From Actinoplanes xinjiangensis (GTDB lineage Bacteria > Actinomycetota > Actinomycetes > Mycobacteriales > Micromonosporaceae), in assembly GCF_003148685.1 (NCBI RefSeq), contig NZ_QGGR01000009.1:62001-126000 (forward strand): a stretch of DNA of 64,000 nucleotides. The letters run 5' to 3'. Below, piece after piece: positions 32,706 through 41,769 of the stretch; within the stretch, counting starts at the first letter, position 1, and each line of letters opens with the position of its first letter. The position numbers were made by a program, and so were the translations under genes. Below the pieces are notes generated by a model. It saw only the letters and a program-made list of their open reading frames with translations, had not been told where the DNA came from and searched no databases.

Positions 32706-34280
32706 TCAGGCGGCGGAGGCGAAGCCGCGGCGGGGGGCCGAGACGACGCGATCCCGTCCGGCGTGCTTCGCAGCGTACAGGCGACCGTCCGCAGTGGACA
32801 GAAGGGCCGGTTGGGTCGGAACGGGCGTCTCCGCGCTGGTGGCGACGCCTATGCTCACGGTGACCGGAAGGCCGCGGGTGATGCCGTGCCAGTCGTGGTC
32901 GCGGATCGTGCGGCGGATCCCGTCGAGCAGGGCTACCGCCCGGCCGGGGGTGGTACCGGGCAGCACGATGAGGAACTCCTCACCACCCATCCGGGCGGTG
33001 AATCCGGCCGGGCAACCGGCTGTCACCCCGTCGGCGAGCAGCCCGGCGACGCGGATCAGGACCTGGTCGCCCACGTTGTGCGAGAGCCGGTCGTTGATCT
33101 GCTTGAAGTGGTCGAGGTCGACGAGCGCGACGATGAGCGCGGGGTCGGAGCCGATCAGGGACGGCAGGCTCTCGTCGATGTACCGGCGGTTGTGCAGGCC
33201 GGTCAGCGGATCACGGCGGGCCTGCTCCCGGAAGCGCTCGGCCTCCTCCCGGGCCTCGACCGTCTCGAACATCGCCTGCCTGGTCCGGGTCCGTGCCTCC
33301 CGCTGGAGGGAGTGCAGGTTCTGATACTCGGTGAAGAAGGTCTTGTGCGCGGTGAAGGCGGCCGCGAAGTCGCCCCGGGCCGCGTGCAGCTCGGCCTGCT
33401 CCTGGTGCAGGCGGACCAGCGACTCACCGAGGTCACGCTCGATGCAGTGCCGGCGGGCGTCGTCGAGGCTGGCCTGCGCCAGGTCGAACCGGCCGAGGCC
33501 GCGCTGTGCCTGCGCCAGGGTCACCAGATACTGGGAGAGATCGTTCGCGTCGTCCCAGCGGCCTTCGGCATGCCGTTCCAGGCACAGGGTCAGGGTGCGT
33601 TCGGCCTCGGCGTAGCGCCCGTTGCCGATCTGGATCGAGCCGACCGTGTCGAGGTAAGCGGGCTCGAGCGGCATGTCCCACTGGTCGGCGAGCCGCAGCA
33701 GACGGTCGGCCACCTCCTGGGCGCGCTGCTGATCTCCCGAGTCGTACTCCGCGTAGGCGTGGTTGTTGAGCAGGCACAGCAGGGCCGGGTGGCCGGAGAG
33801 CACGGCCAGTTCCTCCGCCTGCGCGTAGCGAACGCGCGCCGCGTCGATCGAGCCGGCCATGCAGAAGGCGTCGGCCAGCTTGGTGCGGTGCCAGATGTGC
33901 ATGTGGGTGGTGCAGTCGTCGTCGAGGAGCTCGACCGCCAGCAGGGCATGCTCCAGCGACTGCTCGGCGTCGCCGAGGTGCTGGTGGATGTAGGCCCAGA
34001 GCATGTGCATGCGGGCCATCAGCACGCGGGCGTCGTTGGCCACCACCCACTCGTGGACCTGCCAGATCTGCTCGGTGGCCGCGCTGATGTCGCCGAGGCG
34101 CATCCGCATGTTGGCCTGGCAGAGCCGGGCTCGCGCGATCAGCAGTGGATCGCCGAGCACCTGAGCCGCCTCTTCCAGGCGGATGGCCCGCGCCAGCTCG
34201 GCGTGGGCGTCCCAGGAGCGCCGGTCCTCGATGTCGAGAAGGGCTGCCGAAAGCGCGTCGGCGTCGATCGGGTGGTCCAT
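32706..34280 (-). CDS. TPR-GGDEF diguanylate cyclase
   Basis: 524 residues, ATG 34280 six bases after GGAGGCGG. About 330 residues of tetratricopeptide-like helices (repeated A-x-x-L-G-D and YAEAERTL patterns) precede a short coiled segment (ETVEAREEAERFREQARR) and a GGDEF domain starting at DPLTGLHNRRYIDE. The active-site loop is intact (GGEEF, 432-436), so c-di-GMP synthesis is expected. No RxxD inhibitory site is seen five residues upstream, so product feedback may be absent. No membrane segment: a cytosolic enzyme controlled by protein contacts through the TPRs. Confidence 0.9.
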   Translation of the reverse strand: MDHPIDADALSAALLDIEDRRSWDAHAELARAIRLEEAAQVLGDPLLIARARLCQANMRMRLGDISAATEQIWQVHEWVVANDARVLMARMHMLWAYIHQHLGDAEQSLEHALLAVELLDDDCTTHMHIWHRTKLADAFCMAGSIDAARVRYAQAEELAVLSGHPALLCLLNNHAYAEYDSGDQQRAQEVADRLLRLADQWDMPLEPAYLDTVGSIQIGNGRYAEAERTLTLCLERHAEGRWDDANDLSQYLVTLAQAQRGLGRFDLAQASLDDARRHCIERDLGESLVRLHQEQAELHAARGDFAAAFTAHKTFFTEYQNLHSLQREARTRTRQAMFETVEAREEAERFREQARRDPLTGLHNRRYIDESLPSLIGSDPALIVALVDLDHFKQINDRLSHNVGDQVLIRVAGLLADGVTAGCPAGFTARMGGEEFLIVLPGTTPGRAVALLDGIRRTIRDHDWHGITRGLPVTVSIGVATSAETPVPTQPALLSTADGRLYAAKHAGRDRVVSAPRRGFASAA

Positions 34281-34421
34281 CAACCGCCTCCCTCTCCCGG
34301 CGCGTGCTTCCTCAGCGACGCCATTCGGCAGGTGAGAGCCGAGGCTGAGGGAAACGCCGGGCTCCCCGAGGTTAGCTCTGCGTGAGGAGCTGACCCCAGG
34401 GAGTGCGGCGTGATCTGTGCC

Positions 34422-35996
34422 CTATTCGACTGAGGAGGAGACGAGCGGCCGTTCCGGAGCAAGGTCCACCGTGGACCGCAACGTCGTCGGCTTCATCGCC
34501 ACCGCGGCGATCACACCGACCACGGCCACTGCGGCCGAGATCAGGAAGATGTGCCCGGTGGCGTCGCCGTACGCGATCCGTACCACGTGCTGGATCTGCT
34601 CCGGCAGGCTGCTCAGGTTGAGGCTGCCGGCTCCGCTCGACGCCGACTCCGCCGGCACGCCCAGCGCGGTGAGCTGCTCGGTCATCGAGTCGGCCACGTG
34701 ACGGGCGAGGACCGCGCCGAGCACCGAGACGCCGATCGTGCCGCCCAGGGAGCGGAAGAAGGCGATCGTGGAGCTGGCCGCGCCGATGTCCTTGAGCGAG
34801 ACGGTGTTCTGTACGGCGAGGACCAGGTTCTGCATGGACATGCCGACACCGACGCCGATGACGGCCATCGCGGTGCCGATGTACCAGAGCGGGGTGTCGT
34901 GATCCAGGAAGGAGAGCGCGCTGAACCCGGCGACCAGGGTGATCGTGCCGGCCACCACGTACGGCTTGATCCGGCCGCTCCGGGTGATGAGCCGGCCCGC
35001 GACGGTCGAGGAGACCAGCACCCCGGCCATCATCGGGATCATCAGCAGGCCGGCCTCGGTCGGGCTGTAGCCCCGGCCGATCTGGAAGTACTGGCCCAGG
35101 AAGACCGAGCCGCCGAACATCGCCATACCGACCGCGAGGCTGCCGATGATGGCCAGCGTCGTGGTGCGCTCCCGGACGATCGGCAGTGGCACGACCGGCT
35201 CGGCGACCCGCGCCTCGACCCACACCGCCAGGGCGAGCAGCAGCACACCGCCGCCGACCATGACCCCGGTCTGCCAGGACAGCCAGGCGAACGTCCCGTC
35301 CACGAACGACACCCAGATCAGGATGACGCTGACGCCGGCCGCGATCAGCGAGGCGCCCAGGTAGTCGATCTTCACGTCGTCGCGGCGCATGACCGGCAGG
35401 TGCAGGGTCTTCTGGAGGACGATCAGGGCGAGCACCGCGAACGGCGCGCCGATGAAGAAGCACCAGCGCCAGCCGAGCGCGTCGGTGTCGACGATGAGGC
35501 CGCCGAGCAGCGGGCCGCCGACCGTGGCCAGCGCCATCACCCCACCGAGGTAGCCGTTGTAGCGGCCGCGCTCCCGGGGCGGGATCATCGCGGCGATGGC
35601 GACCTGCACCAGCGCCTGCACGCCGCCCATGCCGAGGCCCTGGAACGCCCGGGCGGCGATCAGCTGTTCGGTGTTCTGCGTGAACCCGGCGATCAGCGAA
35701 CCCAGGATGAAGATCACGATGGAGGCCTGGACCAGGACCTTCTTGCTGTAGAGGTCGGCCAGCTTGCCCCAGATCGGGGTGGACGCGGTGGCGGTCAGCA
35801 GGGTCGCGGTGACCACCCAGGTGTACTGCGTCTGAGTGCCGTCGAGATCGCCGATGATCTTCGGCAGTGCGGTGGAGACGATGGTGGAGCTGGCCATCGC
35901 GACGAAGAGCACGAGCAGGAGACCGGAGAGTGCCTCCATGATCTCGCGGTGGCTCATCGGGCTCGGCTCCGCCCGATCGACGGTGGGTGCGGTCAT
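34422..35996 (-). CDS. DHA2-family MFS multidrug exporter
   Basis: 524 residues from ATG 35996, GAGGAGAGG upstream; a longer frame exists but lacks a site. Motifs: MASSTIVSTALPKIIGDL, TWVVTATLLTATASTPIWGKLADL, ARAFQGLGMGGV, and NGYLGGVMALATVGGPLLGG, as in EmrB/QacA exporters with 14 helices. Divergent from a TetR gene with a GTTGCGCAAC palindrome over its -35 region (TTGCGC, 18 bp, GATAGT), so repression by that TetR is likely. Confidence 0.93.
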   Translation of the reverse strand: MTAPTVDRAEPSPMSHREIMEALSGLLLVLFVAMASSTIVSTALPKIIGDLDGTQTQYTWVVTATLLTATASTPIWGKLADLYSKKVLVQASIVIFILGSLIAGFTQNTEQLIAARAFQGLGMGGVQALVQVAIAAMIPPRERGRYNGYLGGVMALATVGGPLLGGLIVDTDALGWRWCFFIGAPFAVLALIVLQKTLHLPVMRRDDVKIDYLGASLIAAGVSVILIWVSFVDGTFAWLSWQTGVMVGGGVLLLALAVWVEARVAEPVVPLPIVRERTTTLAIIGSLAVGMAMFGGSVFLGQYFQIGRGYSPTEAGLLMIPMMAGVLVSSTVAGRLITRSGRIKPYVVAGTITLVAGFSALSFLDHDTPLWYIGTAMAVIGVGVGMSMQNLVLAVQNTVSLKDIGAASSTIAFFRSLGGTIGVSVLGAVLARHVADSMTEQLTALGVPAESASSGAGSLNLSSLPEQIQHVVRIAYGDATGHIFLISAAVAVVGVIAAVAMKPTTLRSTVDLAPERPLVSSSVE

Positions 35997-36052
35997 CGGG
36001 ACGCCTCTCCTCGTGATGCTTGCTGCATACAACTATCTTCCTGAACTTGCCT

Positions 36053-36062
36053 GTTGCGCAAC
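36053..36062. promoter_or_regulatory. TetR-type operator between the MFS and TetR genes
   Basis: GTTGCGCAAC is a perfect 10-bp palindrome, flanked by repeated AACTTGCC (36044) and AACTTTGCC (36060), lying 57 bp before the pump ATG and 44 bp before the TetR ATG. Its TTGCGC doubles as the pump -35 box. Confidence 0.55.
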
Positions 36063-36105
36063 TTTGCCCATTGGGAACTGAATCACACGCCGGTAGGCTC
36101 AGATC

Positions 36106-36714
36106 ATGAGTGCGGCGATTGAGCAGGGCCTTCGTGAGCGCAAGAAGGAGGCCACCCGCCAGGCGCTCTACGAGGCGGCGCTGCGGCTGGCCCTGGAGTT
36201 CGGGCCGGACCGGATCACCGTGGACGCCATCGCCGACCGGGCCGGCGTCTCCCGGCGGACCTTCTCCAACTACTTCGCCAACAAGGAGGAGGCGCTCTTC
36301 CACGCCGACCGGCGCCGGATGCTCCTGCTCTGCGGCCTGGTCCGGGCACGTCCGGCGGCCGAGCCGCCGTGGACCGCGTTGACCGCGGCCGCCGCCGAGT
36401 TCTACACCGAGCTGGGCGATCTCGATCCGGAGTGGGTGGCACAGAGCCGTCTGGTGCGGCGGCATCCGTCCCTGGCCGCGGCGCAGGTGCAGACCTTCGC
36501 CGCGCTGGAGCGCGAGCTGAGCGACCAGGTCGCGGTCCGATTCAAAGATCAGGACCCCTCGGGGGTACGAGCAAGGCTCGTCGCCGCGACCTTCCTCGCC
36601 GTGCTGCGGGTCTCCCTCAACGTCTGGCTGGAGCATCCGGCCGAGCGCAGGTTCTGGGACGTGGCCCGCGACTCCCTGGATCTGGCGGGCCGGGGTTTCG
36701 CCGTCCCGACATGA
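36106..36714 (+). CDS. TetR-family regulator of the divergent pump
   Basis: 202 residues. Helix-turn-helix in the N-terminus: EATRQALYEAALRLALEFG, ITVDAIADRAGVSRRTFSNYFANKEEALF. The C-terminal ligand domain resembles the actinobacterial TetR_C class near DHA2 pumps. A divergent partner and a shared palindrome make it a local repressor released by a pump substrate. Confidence 0.9.
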   Translation: MSAAIEQGLRERKKEATRQALYEAALRLALEFGPDRITVDAIADRAGVSRRTFSNYFANKEEALFHADRRRMLLLCGLVRARPAAEPPWTALTAAAAEFYTELGDLDPEWVAQSRLVRRHPSLAAAQVQTFAALERELSDQVAVRFKDQDPSGVRARLVAATFLAVLRVSLNVWLEHPAERRFWDVARDSLDLAGRGFAVPT

Positions 36715-36723
36715 CGGGGTGGT

Positions 36724-37281
36724 TCAGCGGGTGCCGAGACCGTGGATGACCAGCGTCAGAGCGCGCCGCCAGCCCTGGGGATCGGCCGAGTGCTGGGCGA
36801 CGCCGGCGTTCGCCATCATCAGCAGCGCGAAGTCGCGCCCGGTGAAGTCGGAGCGCAACCGCCCGGCCCGCTGGGCCCGGGTCAGCACGTCGACGGCCCG
36901 CTGGTAGGCGGTGGAACGCAGCCCGGCCAGCCGCTCGTCGTCGTCGAAGGCGGAGGTGACCAGCAGCTCGGCCAGGCCGCGGTCGGTCGCCTGCAGCTCA
37001 CAGACGCGGGTCAGGTAGCCGACGAACGCCGCCCACGGGTCGGGATGATCGAGCGCCTGCTCGGCGAGCTGGACCGCGGCGGTCATGTGACTCGCGAAGA
37101 CCTCCGCGATCAGGTGCCGCCGGCTGGGGAAACGGCGGTAGAGAGTGGCGTTGCCGACGCCCGCGCGCCGGGCGATCTCGTCCAGCGAGGCATCGAGACC
37201 CTGCTCGGCGAAGACCTCCCGCGCCGCGGCGAGCAGGGCCGCGCGATTACGCCGCGCGTCCGCGCGCAGCCGGGTGGCCAT
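36724..37281 (-). CDS. Second TetR-family regulator
   Basis: 185 residues. N-terminal DNA-binding region: NRAALLAAAREVFAEQGLDASLDEIARRAGVGNATLYRRFPSRRHLI, of the AcrR/SbtR-like type. It ends 10 bp from the first TetR, convergent, and is divergent from the dienelactone hydrolase gene across 89 bp, so hydrolase control is the simplest guess. No clear palindrome was seen in that gap. Confidence 0.9.
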   Translation of the reverse strand: MATRLRADARRNRAALLAAAREVFAEQGLDASLDEIARRAGVGNATLYRRFPSRRHLIAEVFASHMTAAVQLAEQALDHPDPWAAFVGYLTRVCELQATDRGLAELLVTSAFDDDERLAGLRSTAYQRAVDVLTRAQRAGRLRSDFTGRDFALLMMANAGVAQHSADPQGWRRALTLVIHGLGTR

Positions 37282-37370
37282 GCGCCACAGGATACGACGT
37301 TCCGCGGGAAAGGCAGAGATCCGATGTTACCGTCCGCATGATCGACGCGAACGGGACGAGAGGGGCGGGA

Positions 37371-38120
37371 ATGCCACAGATCGAGGTCGAGGTGCCGGCC
37401 GCGGACGGTACGGCCGAGGCGTACTTCGTCACGCCGGAGGGCCCCGGGCCGTTCCCGGCGGTGCTGATCTTCATGGATGCGTTCGGCCTGCGGCCGCGGC
37501 TCATGGAGATGGCCGTCCGGATCGCCGGGCAGGGGTACGCCGTACTCGTCCCGAATCTCTTCTACCGCGACGCCCGTGGGCCGCTCGTCGAGCCGGAGGA
37601 GATGCTCGACGCCGAGAAGCGCGGTGCCGCGTTCGGCCGGCTGATGCCGATGATCAGAGGTCTCACGCGTGCGCGGATCAGTGCGGACACGGCCGCCTAC
37701 CTGGACTTCCTCGACGGGCGCGAGGAGGCGGCGGCCGGACCGGCCGGGATCGTCGGCTACTGCATGGGTGGCCGGAACGCGCTGGTCGCGGCCTCGGAGC
37801 ACCCGAACCGGTTCGCCGCGCTGGCCAGTTTCCACGCCGGCGGAGTGGTCACCGACGAGCCGGACAGCCCGCACCTGGGCGTACCGAACCTGACCGCCGA
37901 GGTCTACTTCGGACACGCCGACAACGACGGCTCGATGACGCCGGAGCAGATCAAGGCCCTGGAGATCACCCTCGCGGAGGCCGGGGTGGAATACACCTCG
38001 GAGCTCTACGAGGGCGCCCCACACGGTTTCACGATGAGCGACACGTCGATGTACCACCCGGAGGCCGAGAAGCGGCACTGGGCGGCGCTGCTGCCGCTGC
38101 TGGAGCGGGCTCTCAGGTGA
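37371..38120 (+). CDS. Dienelactone-hydrolase-family alpha/beta hydrolase
   Basis: 249 residues from ATG 37371, which directly follows GAGGGGCGGGA; the upstream ATG 37338 has no site. The catalytic triad can be read: Cys131 in GYCMGG, Asp184 in HADND, His218 in PHGF, the DLH arrangement with cysteine nucleophile. DLHs open lactone rings in aromatic breakdown or act on other esters. Divergent from TetR 36724-37281. Its 3' end overlaps the convergent VOC gene by 8 bp. Confidence 0.9.
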   Translation: MPQIEVEVPAADGTAEAYFVTPEGPGPFPAVLIFMDAFGLRPRLMEMAVRIAGQGYAVLVPNLFYRDARGPLVEPEEMLDAEKRGAAFGRLMPMIRGLTRARISADTAAYLDFLDGREEAAAGPAGIVGYCMGGRNALVAASEHPNRFAALASFHAGGVVTDEPDSPHLGVPNLTAEVYFGHADNDGSMTPEQIKALEITLAEAGVEYTSELYEGAPHGFTMSDTSMYHPEAEKRHWAALLPLLERALR

Positions 38121-38535
38121 TGCAGAACTCGTTGCCCTCCGGGTCGGTCAGCGTGAACCACGAGTGCGGTCCCTGACTGGCCGCCCAGAGGAAGGTGGCG
38201 CCGCGTGCGACCAGTTTGTCGCGCTCGGCGTCCCGGTTCTCCTCGCCGACCCGGATGTCGACGTGCACCCGGTTCTTCACGGTCTTGGCCGACGCGTCGA
38301 ACTGGAAGAGCATCCGGCGCTCGGTCTCGGGGTGGCGGATCGCGGAGCCGGCCCGCCAGACCAGCTTGCCCCGGTGGTGGGTGGTCTCGTCGTCGGTGGC
38401 GTACCCCTTGGCGACCATGTCCTTGATGAACGCCTCGTCCTGGGGCTCCACATTCCACCCGAGCGTCTCGGCCCACCAGTCGGCGAGCGTGTGCGGTTCG
38501 GTGCAGTCCACGGTGACCTGGAAGTCGTAAGCCAT
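38113..38535 (-). CDS. VOC (glyoxalase/bleomycin-resistance) superfamily protein
   Basis: 140 residues from ATG 38535 (GTG 38544 is also in frame). A single VOC unit: DFQVTVDCTEPHTLADWWAETLGWNVEP, HVDIRVGEENRDAERDKLVARGATFL, WFTLTDPEGNEFCIT. Potential metal ligands include His and the terminal Glu of GNEF. This subgroup is usually annotated glyoxalase-like; substrate unknown. Confidence 0.85.
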   Translation of the reverse strand: MAYDFQVTVDCTEPHTLADWWAETLGWNVEPQDEAFIKDMVAKGYATDDETTHHRGKLVWRAGSAIRHPETERRMLFQFDASAKTVKNRVHVDIRVGEENRDAERDKLVARGATFLWAASQGPHSWFTLTDPEGNEFCIT

Positions 38536-38573
38536 GACCCGCACGCTACCGACGATTCAGGACGGTATCCGGC

Positions 38574-38924
38574 CTAATTGGCGTAGAGACCCGGGAAGTA
38601 CCGGTCGATCGCCGTCACGTCGTACACGTGCCGTACCTCATTGATCTTGTCGTTCTCCACCCCGAGGAACTCGACCAGGCGGGCCGTGCCGAACGGCGCC
38701 GCCAGGTCATAGACCAGGGCCGCACCGTCCACCGCGTCGGTCCGGGCCACCACGGTGACGCCGTCCGCGAACGCGGCGATCCGGTGCAGCACCTGGAGCA
38801 GTTCCTCCTCGTCCACCGGCGCGTCGAGGTTCCATTCGGCCTCCACGTCCGGGGCGAGCAGTCTGCGGGCCCCGGTCAGGTCGTCGGCGGTCCACGACCT
38901 GACCCAGAAATCCACTACGTCCAA
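38574..38924 (-). CDS. SnoaL/NTF2-like small protein
   Basis: 116 residues with the cone-shaped NTF2 pattern: an N-terminal helix (DVVDFWVRSWTADDLTGARRLLAPDV), AEWN, a central helix (ELLQVLHRIAAF), and a last strand (INEVRHVYDVTAID). SnoaL-like proteins are isomerases, cyclases or ligand binders. It starts 5 bp after the stop of the DUF2334 gene on the same strand, so it may be the last gene of the polysaccharide operon. Confidence 0.7.
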   Translation of the reverse strand: MDVVDFWVRSWTADDLTGARRLLAPDVEAEWNLDAPVDEEELLQVLHRIAAFADGVTVVARTDAVDGAALVYDLAAPFGTARLVEFLGVENDKINEVRHVYDVTAIDRYFPGLYAN

Positions 38925-38929
38925 GGTTC

Positions 38930-40552
38930 TCAGCCGTTCAGCATGGTTTCGGCACTCACGAAGGTGTATCCCGCCTTGATGATGCCCGGCACCAACTGCT
39001 TGAGGTAGTCGGTGCCCAGATAACCGTGGTAGAAGAGGCTGGCCACGCCGTCCCGGATCACCAGGTTGCGCTCGGCGCTGGCGATCAGGTCGGCCGGCAG
39101 CCGCGACGGGTGCCCGTTGTAGGCGTCCGGCTCCACATTGCCGATGTTCTCCGGCACCACGACCGAGCCGTAGACGTCGCGCACCGTGTAGGGGAAGAAC
39201 TGGCCGAACTGCCGGGCGTAGTGGTACTTGGCGCCGGTCAGCACGCCGGGGAAGTACAGGCCCCGGTCGTACCGCTTGCCGAAGAGCGTGTTCGCCGCCT
39301 GGTAGTCGGCCGGGCTGGCCGCATAGTGCGGGAACTCGAAGATCTTCGGGGCGCCGAGCCCGGTGGCCGCGAAGACCGCGCCGGAGGCGATCATCCGCGC
39401 GGTGGCCCAGGCGACCGAGTCCTCCTTGACTGGGCCGTCGTAGATCACCCGGTCGTTGCCGTCGACGTGCGCCGTGAAGAACTCGAAGTCGTTCGCGCTC
39501 ACCCCGTCGTACGGGTTGGCCACCGAGCCGTACTGGTGGGTGTAGCCGTGCATCAGCAGCGTGCCGCCCTTGGCCTGCATGTACTTCAGGGCGGCCACGA
39601 CCAGCGGCCTCTTCGCCAGGGTGTAGTCCTCGGCCTTGCCGCCGTTCATGGCACCCTTCGGGTCCCGGTACCGCGGGTAGACGGCGACGCTGAACGGCAC
39701 CTTCATCGACGACAGGTAGTCGGCGATCGCCTTCAGCTCGGCCGGGTCCGAGTCCGGGCCGATGTCCTCGATCCGGATCAGGGCACGGTGCCGCTCCCTG
39801 GTGTTCGGGGCGAGGGCGTCGAACAGCAGGTCCGCGAAGATCAGGTAGCGGTCGTCGTGGGTGACGTACGAGAACGGGATCTCGCTGACGTAGGTCAGGT
39901 TCCCGGACCGTACCGCCCAGGGCAGCGTGGAGCCGTCGGCGCGCTTGGCGGCGGCCACCGTGGTGACCTTCGACGCGTCCGAGACGGTCAGGTTCATCAG
40001 GCCCGACTTGTTGTCGGCACCTCGGGTCAGGGAACGACCCTTGTAGGACACCTCGGCGACGTCGGCGAAGTCGAAGAGACCACTGGTGAAGCCGAACTTC
40101 GCGGCGAAACCGTCCACCTTGGTCAGCTGCCAGACGTTGTCCCGCACCCAGATCACCGGCTTGGTGGTGGCGGCGACGTCGGCCAGGAACGCGGCCGGCA
40201 GCGGCTCGTCGTAGGTCGAGCCCAGGTAGATCAGCGCCGAGTAGCCGGCCAGGTCACCGGACTTGTAGCCGGTCACCGGCGCGGCCGTCCACGAGCCGAA
40301 GTGCGAGCTCAGGTTCGCCACCTGGGTGGCGTAGACCTCGCCCAGCCAGCCGTAGTCGCCCGTGGTGTCGTACAGGACCAGGGTCTTGGCCGTGCCCCCA
40401 CCGGGAGCCGCCTTGCCGGTCCGGCCCCCCGCGGTGGTGGCGGTGGCGGTGGCGGCGTCCGCCTCCATGGTGCTGAAGCCGACCGCGGCGACCGCGGCCG
40501 CGGCGGCACCGGCGACGAGGACGTTGCGGCGGGAAACGATGGCGGTACGCAT
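38930..40552 (-). CDS. Secreted DUF2334 (polysaccharide-deacetylase-like) protein
   Basis: 540 residues. The start VSRRNVLVAGAAAAAVAAV is a twin-arginine-like signal, followed by a low-complexity Ala/Thr/Gly stretch. Residues ~55-200 look like a flavodoxin/GATase-like Rossmann module (TLVLYDTTGDYGWLGE, ALIYLGS). Residues ~255-520 are DUF2334 (ALIRIEDIGPDSDP, PFSVAVYPRYRDP, LLMHGYTHQYG, FEFPHYAAS), a deacetylase-like barrel with Asp and His residues placed for metal binding. This order is similar in spirit to PelA. It overlaps the epimerase gene by one base. Confidence 0.85.
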   Translation of the reverse strand: MRTAIVSRRNVLVAGAAAAAVAAVGFSTMEADAATATATTAGGRTGKAAPGGGTAKTLVLYDTTGDYGWLGEVYATQVANLSSHFGSWTAAPVTGYKSGDLAGYSALIYLGSTYDEPLPAAFLADVAATTKPVIWVRDNVWQLTKVDGFAAKFGFTSGLFDFADVAEVSYKGRSLTRGADNKSGLMNLTVSDASKVTTVAAAKRADGSTLPWAVRSGNLTYVSEIPFSYVTHDDRYLIFADLLFDALAPNTRERHRALIRIEDIGPDSDPAELKAIADYLSSMKVPFSVAVYPRYRDPKGAMNGGKAEDYTLAKRPLVVAALKYMQAKGGTLLMHGYTHQYGSVANPYDGVSANDFEFFTAHVDGNDRVIYDGPVKEDSVAWATARMIASGAVFAATGLGAPKIFEFPHYAASPADYQAANTLFGKRYDRGLYFPGVLTGAKYHYARQFGQFFPYTVRDVYGSVVVPENIGNVEPDAYNGHPSRLPADLIASAERNLVIRDGVASLFYHGYLGTDYLKQLVPGIIKAGYTFVSAETMLNG

Positions 40553-41733
40553 CAGGCGACAGCTCCGGTCTTGAGGGCGGACGGGGCGACGGGCATGGCC
40601 TCGGGGAAACTCGCGAGACCGAGGAGGGCGGCGGTGGCCTGGGCGGTGCGCTGCGCGGCGAGACCGTCGCCGTACGGGTTACCGCCGGCCGTCATCGCGT
40701 CCCGGCGCATCCGGCTGTCCAGCAGCAGCGACGCCTCCGACACGATCAGCGCGGGGTCCGAGCCGACCAGCTTGGCGCAGCCGGCGTGCAGTGACTCGAC
40801 CCGCTCGGTCACGTCCCGCAGCACCAGTGCCGGCACCCCGAACGACGGCGCCTCCTCCTGGATGCCGCCCGAGTCGGTGAGCACCAGGTAGGCCTCGGAG
40901 AGCAACCGGGCCAGGTCCGGGTAGGGCAGCGGGTCGGTGACGGTCACCCGCTCCACCCCGGCCAGGGCGGCGTCCACCTGCGCGCGGACCGCCGGGTTCG
41001 GGTGGCTCGGCAGGATCACGTCGATGTCGTCGTAGCGGGCGATCAGCTCCTTGACCGCGGACAGGATCCGGTCCAGCGGCTCACCCCACGACTCGCGACG
41101 GTGCGCGGTCACCAGGACCAGGCGGTTGACGCCGGTCGCCCGGGCCGCGGCCACGTCGGCGTTCTCGAACGGCAGCTTGCGGGCGGCCACCGCGAGGGTC
41201 GCGTCGACCACGGTGTTGCCGGTGATCAGCACGTCGGTCACCGGGATCTTCTCGTCCAGCAGGTTCATCGCGGCCAGCGGCGTCGGCGCCAGGTGCAGGG
41301 CGGCGACCTGGGCGACCAGGCGGCGGTTGCCCTCCTCCGGGAACGGCGACTCCAGATCACCGGAGCGCAGGCCGGCCTCCAGGTGGACGACCGGAATGCG
41401 CCGCCAGAACGCGGCCAGGGCGCCGGCCAGGCTCGTGGTGGTGTCGCCCTGCACGATCACGGCGGCCGGGGTGCGTACCGACCACAGCTCGTCCAGTTCG
41501 CGGATCATCGCGGTGAGCAGTTCGGCCTGGCTGCCGGTCTCCCGCTCGACCTGGAGGGTGATGTCCGGCTTCAGGTCGAACGCGGCGAGAGCCTGGGTGA
41601 CCATCGTCGGGTGCTGACCGCTGGCCAGCAGGATCGGGGTGAGCAGACCGGCTTCGCGCATGGCGAGGGCGACGGGGGCGAGCTTGACGGCTTCGGGGCG
41701 GGTGCCGCCGACGAGGTGGACTTCACGAGACAC
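40552..41733 (-). CDS. wecB: UDP-N-acetylglucosamine 2-epimerase (non-hydrolysing)
   Basis: 393 residues. Motifs: GTRPEAVKLAPV at the start, VQGDTTTSLAGALAAF, HLEAGLRSGDLESPFPEEGNR, VTAHRRESWG, and LTDSGGIQEEAPSFGVP. It interconverts UDP-GlcNAc and UDP-ManNAc. It sits between the GT2 and DUF2334 genes in an operon, which points to UDP-ManNAc as donor for the polymer made here. The symbol follows the family; orthology is not tested. Confidence 0.93.
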   Translation of the reverse strand: MSREVHLVGGTRPEAVKLAPVALAMREAGLLTPILLASGQHPTMVTQALAAFDLKPDITLQVERETGSQAELLTAMIRELDELWSVRTPAAVIVQGDTTTSLAGALAAFWRRIPVVHLEAGLRSGDLESPFPEEGNRRLVAQVAALHLAPTPLAAMNLLDEKIPVTDVLITGNTVVDATLAVAARKLPFENADVAAARATGVNRLVLVTAHRRESWGEPLDRILSAVKELIARYDDIDVILPSHPNPAVRAQVDAALAGVERVTVTDPLPYPDLARLLSEAYLVLTDSGGIQEEAPSFGVPALVLRDVTERVESLHAGCAKLVGSDPALIVSEASLLLDSRMRRDAMTAGGNPYGDGLAAQRTAQATAALLGLASFPEAMPVAPSALKTGAVA

Positions 41734-41769
41734 GGGGGGAGCCTTTTCTCTCGTTGTGGTGAAGGGGGA

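Noticed and set aside
34372..36636. 754-codon minus frame across the MFS exporter and the TetR gene
   Set aside because: It spans two well-supported divergent genes and their promoter in the wrong frame.
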